From the NCBI RefSeq assembly GCF_030534315.2, contig NZ_CP130558.2, positions 1,361,501 to 1,425,500 on the forward strand: a stretch of DNA of 64,000 nucleotides, written 5' to 3'. The DNA comes from Thermoanaerobacterium sp. CMT5567-10. Its GTDB lineage: Bacteria; Bacillota; Thermoanaerobacteria; Thermoanaerobacterales; Thermoanaerobacteraceae. A program made the position numbers and the translations under genes. The notes beneath the pieces were generated by a model that did no database searches, was not told where the DNA came from, and saw only the letters and a program-made list of their open reading frames with translations. Shown here piece by piece: positions 57,352-64,000 of the stretch (position 1 is the first letter of the stretch; each line of letters opens with the position of its first letter).

Positions 57352-58089
57352 TCACCAAACTATTCCTCTTTCTGATACTAATTTTACCCATTTGGGCAGT
57401 TCCAAAGAATGCTGGCCAAAAGTACCCACACGTCCATCATACGGATCAAAGTATACTCCATATTTACTATTGTCTGAATTTAAATTATAGCCACTATATC
57501 CAATTCCTGTTACATAATGCCACCATGTTGATCCAGAATAACCTTCAAGATAACCATTTTCAGATGACATATGTGTATCTAATATAAATGGGTGTCCATC
57601 AATTGTGTCCCCAACGAAAGCATTCCAAATTGTTGTCTGACTAGGGCTCCAAGTAACTACATAATAAGTTGAATTTGTATAATTATTAAGCGTCGTTTTC
57701 CATGCATCTCCAAAAGGAGTTTGACCATTATATCCCAAATCTTTCTTTAATGTATCTATAGATATATTTTTACCCCAGCTTAAGAGCAGATTATGAGCAG
57801 AAGTAGGTCCACATGTACTATTATCAGGCTGTGCAATATATCCAGAAGTACTTAATATTTTGCTTGGTGGTATTTGTGGATCACTCATAGGATTTACTTG
57901 TCCATTCGAAACTTTTTTGTTTAACACTTCTAATCGCTTTGCCATTTCAGCTATTTTTTGATCAGAGAGTTTTTTTGATTCAGCTGTTACTTCACCTATT
58001 GATTGCTCATTAGTAGAAAGATCTGCATAAGCGATTGTCACAGATAAAGCTAAAGATAAGCATAAAATGAGCGATACTAACCTTTTCAT
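57352..58089 (-). CDS. Secreted C39-like (papain-fold) cysteine peptidase
   Basis: A 245-residue exported protein: signal peptide MKRLVSLILCLSLALSVTIAYA, then a helical linker (SKKLSDQKIAEMAKRLEVLNKKVSNG) and a C39-like domain from about 80. The catalytic cysteine is C93 in NSTCGPTSAHNLLLSWG, the histidine H191 in STWWHYVTGIGY, and the acidic/asparagine position is in VYFDPYDG near 215. It resembles peptidase_C39_2 proteins from clostridial cell surfaces, not bacteriocin transporters. The substrate is unknown. The 55-bp block is 71 bases upstream and the split sigma genes precede that. The lipoprotein beta-propeller gene follows. Confidence 0.82.
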   Translation of the reverse strand: MKRLVSLILCLSLALSVTIAYADLSTNEQSIGEVTAESKKLSDQKIAEMAKRLEVLNKKVSNGQVNPMSDPQIPPSKILSTSGYIAQPDNSTCGPTSAHNLLLSWGKNISIDTLKKDLGYNGQTPFGDAWKTTLNNYTNSTYYVVTWSPSQTTIWNAFVGDTIDGHPFILDTHMSSENGYLEGYSGSTWWHYVTGIGYSGYNLNSDNSKYGVYFDPYDGRVGTFGQHSLELPKWVKLVSERGIVW

Positions 58090-58160
58090 TTAAATCCAAT
58101 CCTCCCTCACATTTTAGGGGAATATTTCATAATCTCTTTCCTCACCTCCATCTTCTGTAT

Positions 58161-58215
58161 CCCCTTCTACTTATATAAAAGCTAAATTTTTCTAAAAATA
58201 TTCCACATCATAAAA
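58161..58215 (-). promoter_or_regulatory. Conserved 55-bp upstream block, copy B
   Basis: Identical to copies A and C; 71 bases upstream of the C39-like protease start. The sequence between block and gene also resembles copy A (GGAATATTTCATAATC on +), so the shared region is about 120 bp. Confidence 0.75.
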
Positions 58216-58244
58216 ATAATTCTTATCATTTTGCATATTATGCT

Positions 58245-58445
58245 TCATTTTATATCAAATTTCTTGATCGCTTTTATTATTACCTCAACAATATCCTGAC
58301 TTATATCATCTTTTATGTCCATATCAATATTTCTCATGTTTTTCTTTATAAGAGGCTGAAATCGCAATATTATCTCTTGCATAGCATCTTTATCCCCTTC
58401 TTTAGCCTTTAGAATAATTTCAAAAAGGCTTTTATCTTTACACAT
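58245..58445 (-). CDS. RsoA-like partial sigma factor (region 2 / HTH_16-like)
   Basis: A 66-residue protein: SLFEIILKAKEGDKDAMQEIILRFQPLIKKNMRNIDMDIKDDISQDIVEVIIKAIKKF. This matches the short N-terminal sigma module seen in RsoA of B. subtilis and in HTH_16 proteins of Tn916-like elements: a first helix LFE-I--AKEGD--A, then the region-2-like core-binding helices. It begins 4 bp after the stop of the region-4 partner, so the two are translated together and probably act as one split sigma factor. It lacks any region 4. The alternative is a relic of a conjugative element. Confidence 0.72.
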   Translation of the reverse strand: MCKDKSLFEIILKAKEGDKDAMQEIILRFQPLIKKNMRNIDMDIKDDISQDIVEVIIKAIKKFDIK

Positions 58446-58449
58446 ACTT

Positions 58450-58851
58450 TCAAGAATCCTCCAGAAACTTTTTTATTTTCTTAAGGGCTTTTTTCTTAAT
58501 CTTGCTTATAGATGATTGTGATTTATTTAACATTTTAGCTACCTCTTTTTGTGGTATATCCTGTATTATATTTAGCGTTACAACATTAAATTCTTCTACT
58601 TCCAGTAGTTCCTTACATTTTGAAATCATTAATCTATCTATTATTTCATCTTCAATTAACACATTATCGCATATCGTACTGTCAATAATTTTCCCATCAT
58701 TTTCAATATTGCCATTGTAATCTGCTAAATCTAATGTTAAGAGCTCTTTCTTTTTAATGCTATTGTATTTTTTTATTGCTTTTACTGTTTCATAATTAAT
58801 AGACTTTTCAATAAACTTAATGAATGCAAATTCTACATCGCTCTCTCCCAT
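58450..58851 (-). CDS. SigO-like partial sigma factor (region 4)
   Basis: A 133-residue protein whose C-terminal 55 residues form a sigma region 4 HTH: EVEEFNVVTLNIIQDIPQKEVAKMLNKSQSSISKIKKKALKKIKKF. The N-terminal half (EFAFIKFIEKSINYETVKAIKKYNSIKKKELLTLD) is typical of the small sigma-like proteins SigO/YvrI or Tn916 Orf7, with no region 2. Together with the next gene it would make a complete sigma factor. GGGAGG lies before the ATG. Upstream are a palindrome TTACAATCTTGTAA (58929-58942) and AT-rich DNA. The likely target is the 55-bp block in front of the neighbouring secreted-protein genes (inference). Confidence 0.75.
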   Translation of the reverse strand: MGESDVEFAFIKFIEKSINYETVKAIKKYNSIKKKELLTLDLADYNGNIENDGKIIDSTICDNVLIEDEIIDRLMISKCKELLEVEEFNVVTLNIIQDIPQKEVAKMLNKSQSSISKIKKKALKKIKKFLEDS

Positions 58852-58928
58852 ACTCTTAACCTCCCATGTCTCACCTCTATTATAAAATTAAAAATTATAA
58901 ATTTTATTAATTATTCCTTAATTTCCTA

Positions 58929-58942
58929 TTACAATCTTGTAA
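58929..58942. promoter_or_regulatory. Palindrome upstream of the split sigma genes
   Basis: TTACAA-TC-TTGTAA, a perfect 6-bp inverted repeat, about 80 bases before the sigma start. The same site with flanks recurs at 63035-63048. Possible operator. Confidence 0.5.
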
Positions 58943-59029
58943 CATAATTAGCATAAAAATTTTACTAATTCCCCAAACTTGCCAGATAAACACCTACATC
59001 CTGATTGCATATGCAAAATAAAAAATAAA

Positions 59030-59057
59030 AGACACCAACTATTTTTGATTGGTGTCT
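59030..59057 (-). terminator. Terminator after the 287-residue membrane protein gene
   Basis: AGACACCAA (59030-59038) pairs with TTGGTGTCT (59049-59057), followed leftward by TTTATTTTTTATTTT. Confidence 0.9.
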
Positions 59058-59094
59058 AACATAGAATTTAATATTTCACCTTAGATTCGCTTAT

Positions 59095-59958
59095 TTACTT
59101 ATAACTGTATTTTCGTTTTGATTTAACAAAGTAAAAAATTGTTATAAAGGCAATAAAAATTATCAACGCAATTAAATAGTATACTTGATTGCCAAAATAT
59201 TTCCCATTAACCGACGGGCGGCCTGTTGTCATTCCCGTATCTTTCAAACCAGCTTTAAGAGTAGGACCAATAGCGGAAATTATCTCATCTTTTGTATATA
59301 TTTTTTTGTCTTTAAGACCATAAAGCTCACTTTTACCTTCGCCGTGAATAATAGGGATAAAATATTCTCCACTATTTGCTTCAATATAAAGAAAATCGGA
59401 ATGCAACGAAGGTACTCTGAAATGGATAAATGTTTTTGCCTCTTTTAAATTATTGTTATCAAGATATGAAGTTATACCATCAGGGTTACTTACAAAATCA
59501 ATGGAATCAGGCGAAAGATAGCCGCCAATTTCACCAACATTCCATCTATTGTCCAAAAAAGATACGGTAATTGACGCTACACTTTTATTATTAAATTTTA
59601 CAGGCACTTCCCACTCATAAGGTGCATTTAACAGAGCATTAGAAATATTTTTCCCTTCTATTAGATCTTGAACAACTTCTTTATTAGCAATATACACTTT
59701 ATATGCTTTACCGTATATTAAATCGTCAGGATTACTTACATCCATCAACTCTTTGCGTCCCAGCTCATGTTTGTTATCGACTAAAAATTTTTTAGGATTT
59801 GACTGGCTATCGCTAATTGCACCCTCTACCTGATCTTTTTCTTTAGCTAGATCTAATTGTTGTTGAACCAGAGTATTTATTGGAGTAGCTGCAAAAGCTG
59901 GAAAAGTTGATATTAATATCAACATAACAATCACAACAAAAATAAGAACCTTTTTCAA
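59095..59958 (-). CDS. Exported protein with C-terminal membrane anchor, unknown function
   Basis: A 287-residue protein with a signal peptide (VLIFVVIVMLILISTFPAFA), an extracytoplasmic domain rich in beta strands (YKVYIANKEVVQDLIEGKNISNALL, WEVPVKFNNKSVASITVSFLDNRWNVGEIGGYLS, DFLYIEANSGEYFIPI) and a C-terminal transmembrane helix (YYLIALIIFIAFITIFYFVKSKRK) with a basic tail. The end looks like a stop-transfer anchor; no LPXTG is present. The strand DNRWNVGEIGG resembles the substrate-binding sheets of exported accessory proteins, but no family is recognised. AGGAGG precedes the start. It follows protease and SLH remnants and ends with a strong terminator. Confidence 0.65.
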   Translation of the reverse strand: MKKVLIFVVIVMLILISTFPAFAATPINTLVQQQLDLAKEKDQVEGAISDSQSNPKKFLVDNKHELGRKELMDVSNPDDLIYGKAYKVYIANKEVVQDLIEGKNISNALLNAPYEWEVPVKFNNKSVASITVSFLDNRWNVGEIGGYLSPDSIDFVSNPDGITSYLDNNNLKEAKTFIHFRVPSLHSDFLYIEANSGEYFIPIIHGEGKSELYGLKDKKIYTKDEIISAIGPTLKAGLKDTGMTTGRPSVNGKYFGNQVYYLIALIIFIAFITIFYFVKSKRKYSYK

Positions 59959-59983
59959 AATAATTCACCTCCTCCTATTCATA

Positions 59984-60170
59984 TTATTCCCAAAACAAAG
60001 AATCTGTCCAATACCAGCTACTGTTACTTACATCATATGAGTAAGTTGCGCCGTGTCCGTATCCATCCCAAGGATCGTTATAAATAACATAGTTTGTGCT
60101 GGTATCATAACCTTTAATAACCATAGCGTGTCCTCCTTCGGTAGTCCATTGTATTCTCGTATATGTGTGT
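59984..60170 (-). pseudogene. C-terminal remnant of a C39-like cysteine peptidase
   Basis: On the minus strand an open frame reads IQWTTEGGHAMVIKGYDTST and continues YVIYNDPWDGYGHGATYSYD to a TAA at 59984-59986. The GGHAMVIKGY and YNDPWDG segments are the histidine and asparagine/aspartate regions of a C39-like protease, as in the intact genes at 57352 and 53895. The N-terminal half with the catalytic cysteine is missing, and there is no start. This shows a third protease copy was present and has decayed. Confidence 0.8.
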
Positions 60171-60175
60171 ATATG

Positions 60176-60597
60176 CTAAATGTAATTTTCGGTAAAGCGC
60201 ATTAAAATCGCTGCTACTTCAGCTCTGGTAATATAATCAAGTGGATTTAATTTACCTGATCTATTGCCTTTAATAATGCCAATAGACACGGCCCACTGTA
60301 GAGATGGTTTAGCCCAGTCGGAAATTATATTTGCATCTGCAAATTCACTTAAATCAACTGATTTTTTGTTATAGATCCTGTCAAAATGTATTTCCCGGTA
60401 TATGGAATTTCTTTGCTGCTATTTTGTGAATAACCTGTAGAAGTTATAACAATGCTTCCTTTGCTGATGTCTAAAGTAACAAAACTTTCACTTGCTGATG
60501 CCATATTTGATAGCTGTGACAATAGCATTACAATTATAAAAAGCGCAAACATAATTTTATAAGGTATATATTTACATGTACTAGTAATTTTTATCAT
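60176..60597 (-). pseudogene. Frameshifted fragment of an SLH-domain surface protein
   Basis: The frame beginning at 60597 encodes a signal peptide (MIKITSTCKYIPYKIMFALF ... ASASESFVTLDIS) and stops at 60349 after only 82 residues. In the overlapping frame the sequence continues KSVDLSEFADANIISDWAKP and WAVSIGIIKGNRSGKLNPLDYITRAEVAAILMRF, then TAG at 60176: a clear S-layer homology domain. One missing base in an A6 run near 60361 would join the two. The reconstructed protein is short, so internal sequence may also have been lost. SLH domains anchor proteins to cell-wall polymers. GGAGTGAG precedes the ATG. Confidence 0.75.
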
Positions 60598-60640
60598 AAA
60601 TCTCACTCCAATATGCTTAAAAAGCATTTAGTAATTTCAT

Positions 60641-61720
60641 TCAATCTAAAGTAATCCACTCTGATTTGCACTTTTCTCCTTTGACGTACCACCACAGTAT
60701 ATTGCCTGAAATATTACCACCGCTTGTAATACCTGAATCTTTTAACTTCAATGTCTCTCCTTTTTTTATAGAGTAAATGTATAAACCATCACCGTTTGTA
60801 TTCCATGAAATAAACTTATCATTAAGTGAGCTATTCCAAACGCCTGTCATACCCCAATTTACAATAGTTTTTTCTTCTTTTGTCTTTATATTGTATAATT
60901 TTAGAATAGAATCGCCTGAATTCCATACTACATATGGATATTTAATTGATGCACCGCTAACTCTTAATCCTTCATCTAATATTCTTTTCTCGTTATTCTT
61001 AAGATTTACAAGGACCAATTTCCCATTTCTCGCCAGTGCTTTCATATCGATTTTTCCAATATCATATACAATCCAATCCCCATCCAACCCTGGCTGTCCA
61101 AATTCTCCATCTTCAACATTTAATCTATCAATGATTTTATAAGTATTGTTTTCAATATCGTATAATTTGACAATTGCATTAACAGATTCCTCATCTTTTT
61201 CAAAAGCTGTCCAGACAATTTTGCCGTTTGATGCAGATATCAGCGCTCCTAGCAAAGTAGGCGTTTTTACTTTTGCATTTACAACTTTTCCCTTATCAAT
61301 TTCTATGCGACGATTGTCATCTATATTCTTGGCATACAAAGCCCAATCGCTTTTTGTCATATCGTTGCTGGATTCAACATACACGATCCAATTTCCCATG
61401 ACTTTTGCATCATAAATATTTTTAGAAATTTCAGCATTAATTTTAAGCACTATTGAGCCATCGATTGAAGTGACAAAAATGCTGTTGTCTACTTCAGGAT
61501 TGACCTGCAAAAACACTTTTCTGCCATCATCAAGCACAGCTATTGGATGTGCATTTTCGATTGATGAGGTTTTTTTAGCCTCTAGCTCATCAAGTATATT
61601 AGCATTTGTTTTAGCAATAACTGCATTTTTATCATCTGAGTCTGTCTTTGTACTTTTAATACTACAGCCACCAATTATTAAGATTATGATGATTAATAAA
61701 CATATTTTTACTTTATTCAT
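60641..61720 (-). CDS. Lipoprotein with predicted TolB-like beta-propeller, copy 2
   Basis: A 359-residue lipoprotein, the same length as the gene at 56192. The signal has lipobox LIIGGC (C19). Its first 41 residues differ at about a dozen positions (for example STKTDSDDKNAVIAKTNAN against STSTDLSNENIIIDKTNGN); from ILDELEAKKTSS onward the two proteins are identical. Its upstream neighbour is the large lipoprotein at 61743, 22 bp away, so the two form an operon from the copy C block. Function unknown, probably interchangeable with copy 1. Confidence 0.75.
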   Translation of the reverse strand: MNKVKICLLIIIILIIGGCSIKSTKTDSDDKNAVIAKTNANILDELEAKKTSSIENAHPIAVLDDGRKVFLQVNPEVDNSIFVTSIDGSIVLKINAEISKNIYDAKVMGNWIVYVESSNDMTKSDWALYAKNIDDNRRIEIDKGKVVNAKVKTPTLLGALISASNGKIVWTAFEKDEESVNAIVKLYDIENNTYKIIDRLNVEDGEFGQPGLDGDWIVYDIGKIDMKALARNGKLVLVNLKNNEKRILDEGLRVSGASIKYPYVVWNSGDSILKLYNIKTKEEKTIVNWGMTGVWNSSLNDKFISWNTNGDGLYIYSIKKGETLKLKDSGITSGGNISGNILWWYVKGEKCKSEWITLD

Positions 61721-61742
61721 ATTAGCCTCCTAGATAAGGCAA

Positions 61743-62849
61743 TCAATCCATACCATTCACATTTGGAAAATAGACATCATTTTCACCGATCAAAGCTTTT
61801 GCTTTTGGTACATTATATTTTGATACAACATTTCCTGCCGTATCAATCATTTCAATATCATTTATCGTTCTGTGCATAATCCCTATAAGTTTATCATCCT
61901 TCACAGCAAATATATACAATTCTGTCCCTTCATTTTTATGCAATGGTATACCTATAAGCAAAATATCATTATAGCTTCCTAAAATATCTATATATTCAGG
62001 AAATTCACTATTTAATGTTTCAGTTGCGTATTTCTTCCGAAGATCAGATATGTTATTTATAATCTTATACCCTACTTTTTCGGTATACACTTCTATAGGA
62101 TTAGTCTGAGTTCTTATGATAAAATTATCTCCGATAGTAGCTGTGTGATTAGCCAATGGCGGAAAACTAGGTGATAGCTCGTTTCCTTTAATAGGCCCAA
62201 CTTCTTGCCATTTGATGTTTTCTGATGTGTTGTCATATTTTAAAATAAATAATTTTCCACCACCTAATGTGAAACAAGGATAGAGCATTGCTGCACCATA
62301 CCTTGTCTTAACTACCGACGTTACTGTTCCGCATTTTGTTGCTTCATAATCTTTGCCATCCTCTCCTTTAAAAGTATGAAGAGGAATTGTTATTTCTTTC
62401 TCGTCAGTCTTACCGTCATATATCAATGTTAACTTATATTTATTCTCTTCATCGCTTTTTACCAACTTTACGTCTTGTCCCCATATCGTCTTTGGTTGAA
62501 AATAAAAATCCGCTTTTTTAACAAAGTTTTTGAATTTATCTGATACTTCTAAATAAGAAGGCAAAACTGCATGATTCTGTCCATCCCAAGCTATAGGGAA
62601 TATCGTATATAATTCTTTATTTGTTATTATATTTTGTGGAATTTTATATAAGTTTTCATTCGTTTCTTTTATTTTATTAGTTTTTAAATTCCAGTAATAT
62701 ATATCCGCCTTAAAGCTTCCATCATCATTATTTAAAATAACAAATGGCACTTCAGCATTATTTTTCACTGTGTCAGAACAGCCAGAGAATACAACAGACA
62801 TAAGTAATAAAAATACAACAGCTAATGAAGCTTTAAACGATTTAATCAC
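61743..62849 (-). CDS. Large lipoprotein of unknown function
   Basis: A 368-residue lipoprotein with signal MIKSFKASLAVVFLLLMSVVFSGC (C24). The mature protein is beta-rich with aromatic strands, such as ADIYYWNLKTNKIKETNENLYKI, AAMLYPCFTLGGGKLFILKYDNTSENIKW, NFIIRTQTNPIEVYTEKVGYKI and DILLIGIPLHKNEGTELYIFAV, suggesting another propeller-like fold, but I recognise no family. It is the first gene after the copy C block (27 bases) and precedes the copy 2 lipoprotein. It probably belongs to the same exported system. Confidence 0.65.
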   Translation of the reverse strand: MIKSFKASLAVVFLLLMSVVFSGCSDTVKNNAEVPFVILNNDDGSFKADIYYWNLKTNKIKETNENLYKIPQNIITNKELYTIFPIAWDGQNHAVLPSYLEVSDKFKNFVKKADFYFQPKTIWGQDVKLVKSDEENKYKLTLIYDGKTDEKEITIPLHTFKGEDGKDYEATKCGTVTSVVKTRYGAAMLYPCFTLGGGKLFILKYDNTSENIKWQEVGPIKGNELSPSFPPLANHTATIGDNFIIRTQTNPIEVYTEKVGYKIINNISDLRKKYATETLNSEFPEYIDILGSYNDILLIGIPLHKNEGTELYIFAVKDDKLIGIMHRTINDIEMIDTAGNVVSKYNVPKAKALIGENDVYFPNVNGMD

Positions 62850-62876
62850 ATTATCTACCTCCCATTTTCCGTATTT

Positions 62877-62931
62877 CCCCTTCTACTTATATAAAAGCTA
62901 AATTTTTCTAAAAATATTCCACATCATAAAA
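62877..62931 (-). promoter_or_regulatory. Conserved 55-bp upstream block, copy C
   Basis: Identical to copies A and B, but only 27 bases from the lipoprotein start. To its right the sequence changes to one closely matching the upstream region of the split sigma genes (62952-63054 against 58853-58949), as if the sigma genes had been removed between the two parts. Confidence 0.75.
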
Positions 62932-63034
62932 TTAATTTTGTTATTTTTGCATATTATGCTCTTAACTTCCCATGTCTCATCTTTATTATAAAATTAAAAA
63001 TTATAAATTTTATTAATTATTCCTTAATTTTCTA

Positions 63035-63048
63035 TTACAATCTTGTAA
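63035..63048. promoter_or_regulatory. Palindrome repeated from the sigma-gene upstream region
   Basis: TTACAATCTTGTAA, identical to 58929-58942, in a longer copied stretch. Confidence 0.5.
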
Positions 63049-63051
63049 CAT

Positions 63052-63082
63052 AAAAAAAGCAACTGCCTTAATCGGCAATTGC
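63052..63082 (-). terminator. Terminator after the SNF2 helicase gene
   Basis: GCAACTGCC (63059-63067) and GGCAATTGC (63074-63082) form a stem, followed leftward by TTTTTTTA. Confidence 0.85.
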
Positions 63083-63094
63083 AAATCATTTCAC

Positions 63095-64000
63095 TCACAT
63101 TGCAAAAAGCTCTTTTACTTCTTCTTCACTCAACTTAGTTATAAAGGTCTCACCTGGGTTTATGACAGAATTTATGATCTCTTTTTTCTTCTCTTGCAGC
63201 TTTACTATTTTTTCTTCAATTGTCCCCTGCGTTATTAACTTTATGACTTGTACTGTATTAACCTGTCCAATCCTGTGAGCTCTGTCTGTTGCTTGATCCT
63301 CTATCGCTGGATTCCACCACGGATCAAAGTGTATGACAGTGTCTGCGCCTACCAAATTTAGTCCTGTTCCACCAGCCTTTAATGAAATCAAAAAGACATC
63401 CGAGTCACCTTTGTTGAAGGCTTTGACTAATTTTCCTCTATCTTCTGTCTTAGTCTGTCCGTCCAAATACAAGTATGAAATTTTTTCTCTTTTTAAATTA
63501 TCTTCTATAAGCTTAAGTGCTGTCGTAAATTGAGAAAAAATCAGAGCCCTGTGTCCGCTTTCTTTCAATTCTTGAATCAGTTCCATCAAAAGCTCCATCT
63601 TGCCGCTGGTGCCTTTGTAATTTTCTACAAACATTGATGGATGGCAGCATATCTGCCTTAACCTCGTTAAAGCAGTTATTATCTTTATCTGGCTCCTTTC
63701 AAAGCCTTTACTTCGTATCTCCTCTGCTATTTCAGTCTTTGCATTCTCCAGATACGCCATGTAAAGCTCCTTTTGCTCCTTTGTAAGCTCAGCAAATGAC
63801 GTCGTCTCTATCTTTTGTGGCAGTTCTTTTAAAACATCCTTTTTTAACCTTCTCAATATAAATGGTCTTATATGCTTGCTTAAGTCGTTAAGCGCCTCCT
63901 CATTTTTATATCTCACGATTGGCTTCTCATACTTCTCCACAAATTTTCTGTGGGACAAAAGGTATCCGGGCATTAAGAAGTCAAATATAGACCACAATTC
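63095..64000 (-). CDS. SNF2-family helicase, C-terminal part (runs off the window)
   Basis: The last 300 or so residues of an SNF2/Rad54-like ATPase. It contains SKHIRPFILRRLKKDVLKELPQK, the helicase-C motifs IFSQFTTALKLIEDNL, YLYLDGQTKTEDRGKLV, FLISLKAGGTGLNLVGADTVIHFDPWWNPAIEDQA and the arginine finger DRAHRIGQ. The DEXD/H ATP-binding half lies beyond the right edge; the frame is open to base 64000 and continues upstream, so an apparent TTG start here is not real. Bacterial SNF2 proteins (often with an N-terminal SWIM zinc finger) remodel protein-DNA or RNA polymerase complexes. Confidence 0.93.
   Translation of the reverse strand, partial: ELWSIFDFLMPGYLLSHRKFVEKYEKPIVRYKNEEALNDLSKHIRPFILRRLKKDVLKELPQKIETTSFAELTKEQKELYMAYLENAKTEIAEEIRSKGFERSQIKIITALTRLRQICCHPSMFVENYKGTSGKMELLMELIQELKESGHRALIFSQFTTALKLIEDNLKREKISYLYLDGQTKTEDRGKLVKAFNKGDSDVFLISLKAGGTGLNLVGADTVIHFDPWWNPAIEDQATDRAHRIGQVNTVQVIKLITQGTIEEKIVKLQEKKKEIINSVINPGETFITKLSEEEVKELFAM

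Overview
The window looks like the chromosome of a low-GC, anaerobic, spore-forming Firmicute, most likely a thermophile of the Thermoanaerobacterium/Thermoanaerobacter group. This rests on AT-rich composition, sporulation genes (yabP, yabQ, a SpoIID-like gene), [FeFe]-hydrogenase maturation (hydF), superoxide reductase instead of aerobic defences, a CBS-domain pyrophosphatase, strong Shine-Dalgarno sites and frequent TTG starts. The genus is inference from gene content.

Layout. 1-600: the tail of an unknown gene and an empty stretch. 595-9810: a tightly overlapping leftward type III-D-like CRISPR operon (CARF effector, HD-less Cas10, Csx10, double-RAMP Cas7, Csx19, TIGR03986-type RAMP, one unknown small gene), with no cas1, cas2 or cas6. 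9907-16551: a very large CRISPR array of 99 repeats whose leader lies on the right, so it is transcribed leftward toward the cas operon. 17106-18458: a TnpB-only IS605/IS1341-type element with a frameshifted tnpB. 18519-20413: a Uma2 nuclease, a soluble chemoreceptor and an orphan CRISPR repeat. 20568-20829: three tRNA genes. 20924-29303: a housekeeping and sporulation block (ppx, yabR, divIC, yabQ, yabP, SpoIID-like, rqcP, hup, mazG) interrupted by ppaC and a HAD phosphatase. 29497-41000: an HTH-TPR regulator with an MFS exporter, aspA-hydF, superoxide reductase, mntH with a DtxR-family regulator, DedA, and a four-domain CoA-disulfide-reductase fusion with an ArsR regulator. 41045-52258: a leftward arginine and carbamoyl-phosphate operon, argC-J-B-D-carA-carB-argG-argH, from a clear sigma-A promoter. 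52501-63000: an accessory locus of secreted proteins. 63095-64000: the C-terminal part of a SNF2 helicase.

The most unusual region is about 53.5-63 kb. It holds secreted C39-like cysteine proteases, lipoproteins with a predicted beta-propeller, other exported proteins and a two-gene split sigma factor resembling SigO/RsoA. An identical 55-bp block precedes three of the secreted-protein genes. Two lipoprotein genes 4.4 kb apart are essentially identical over about 840 bp, and remnants of another C39 protease and an SLH protein lie between. I infer a modular exported-protein system, duplicated and partly decayed, probably controlled by the split sigma factor.

The second interesting region is the III-D locus with its array: a tandem four-spacer duplication, spacers that cover ribosome binding sites with start codons of phage-like genes, and two pairs of spacers that hit the same start region of diverged targets.
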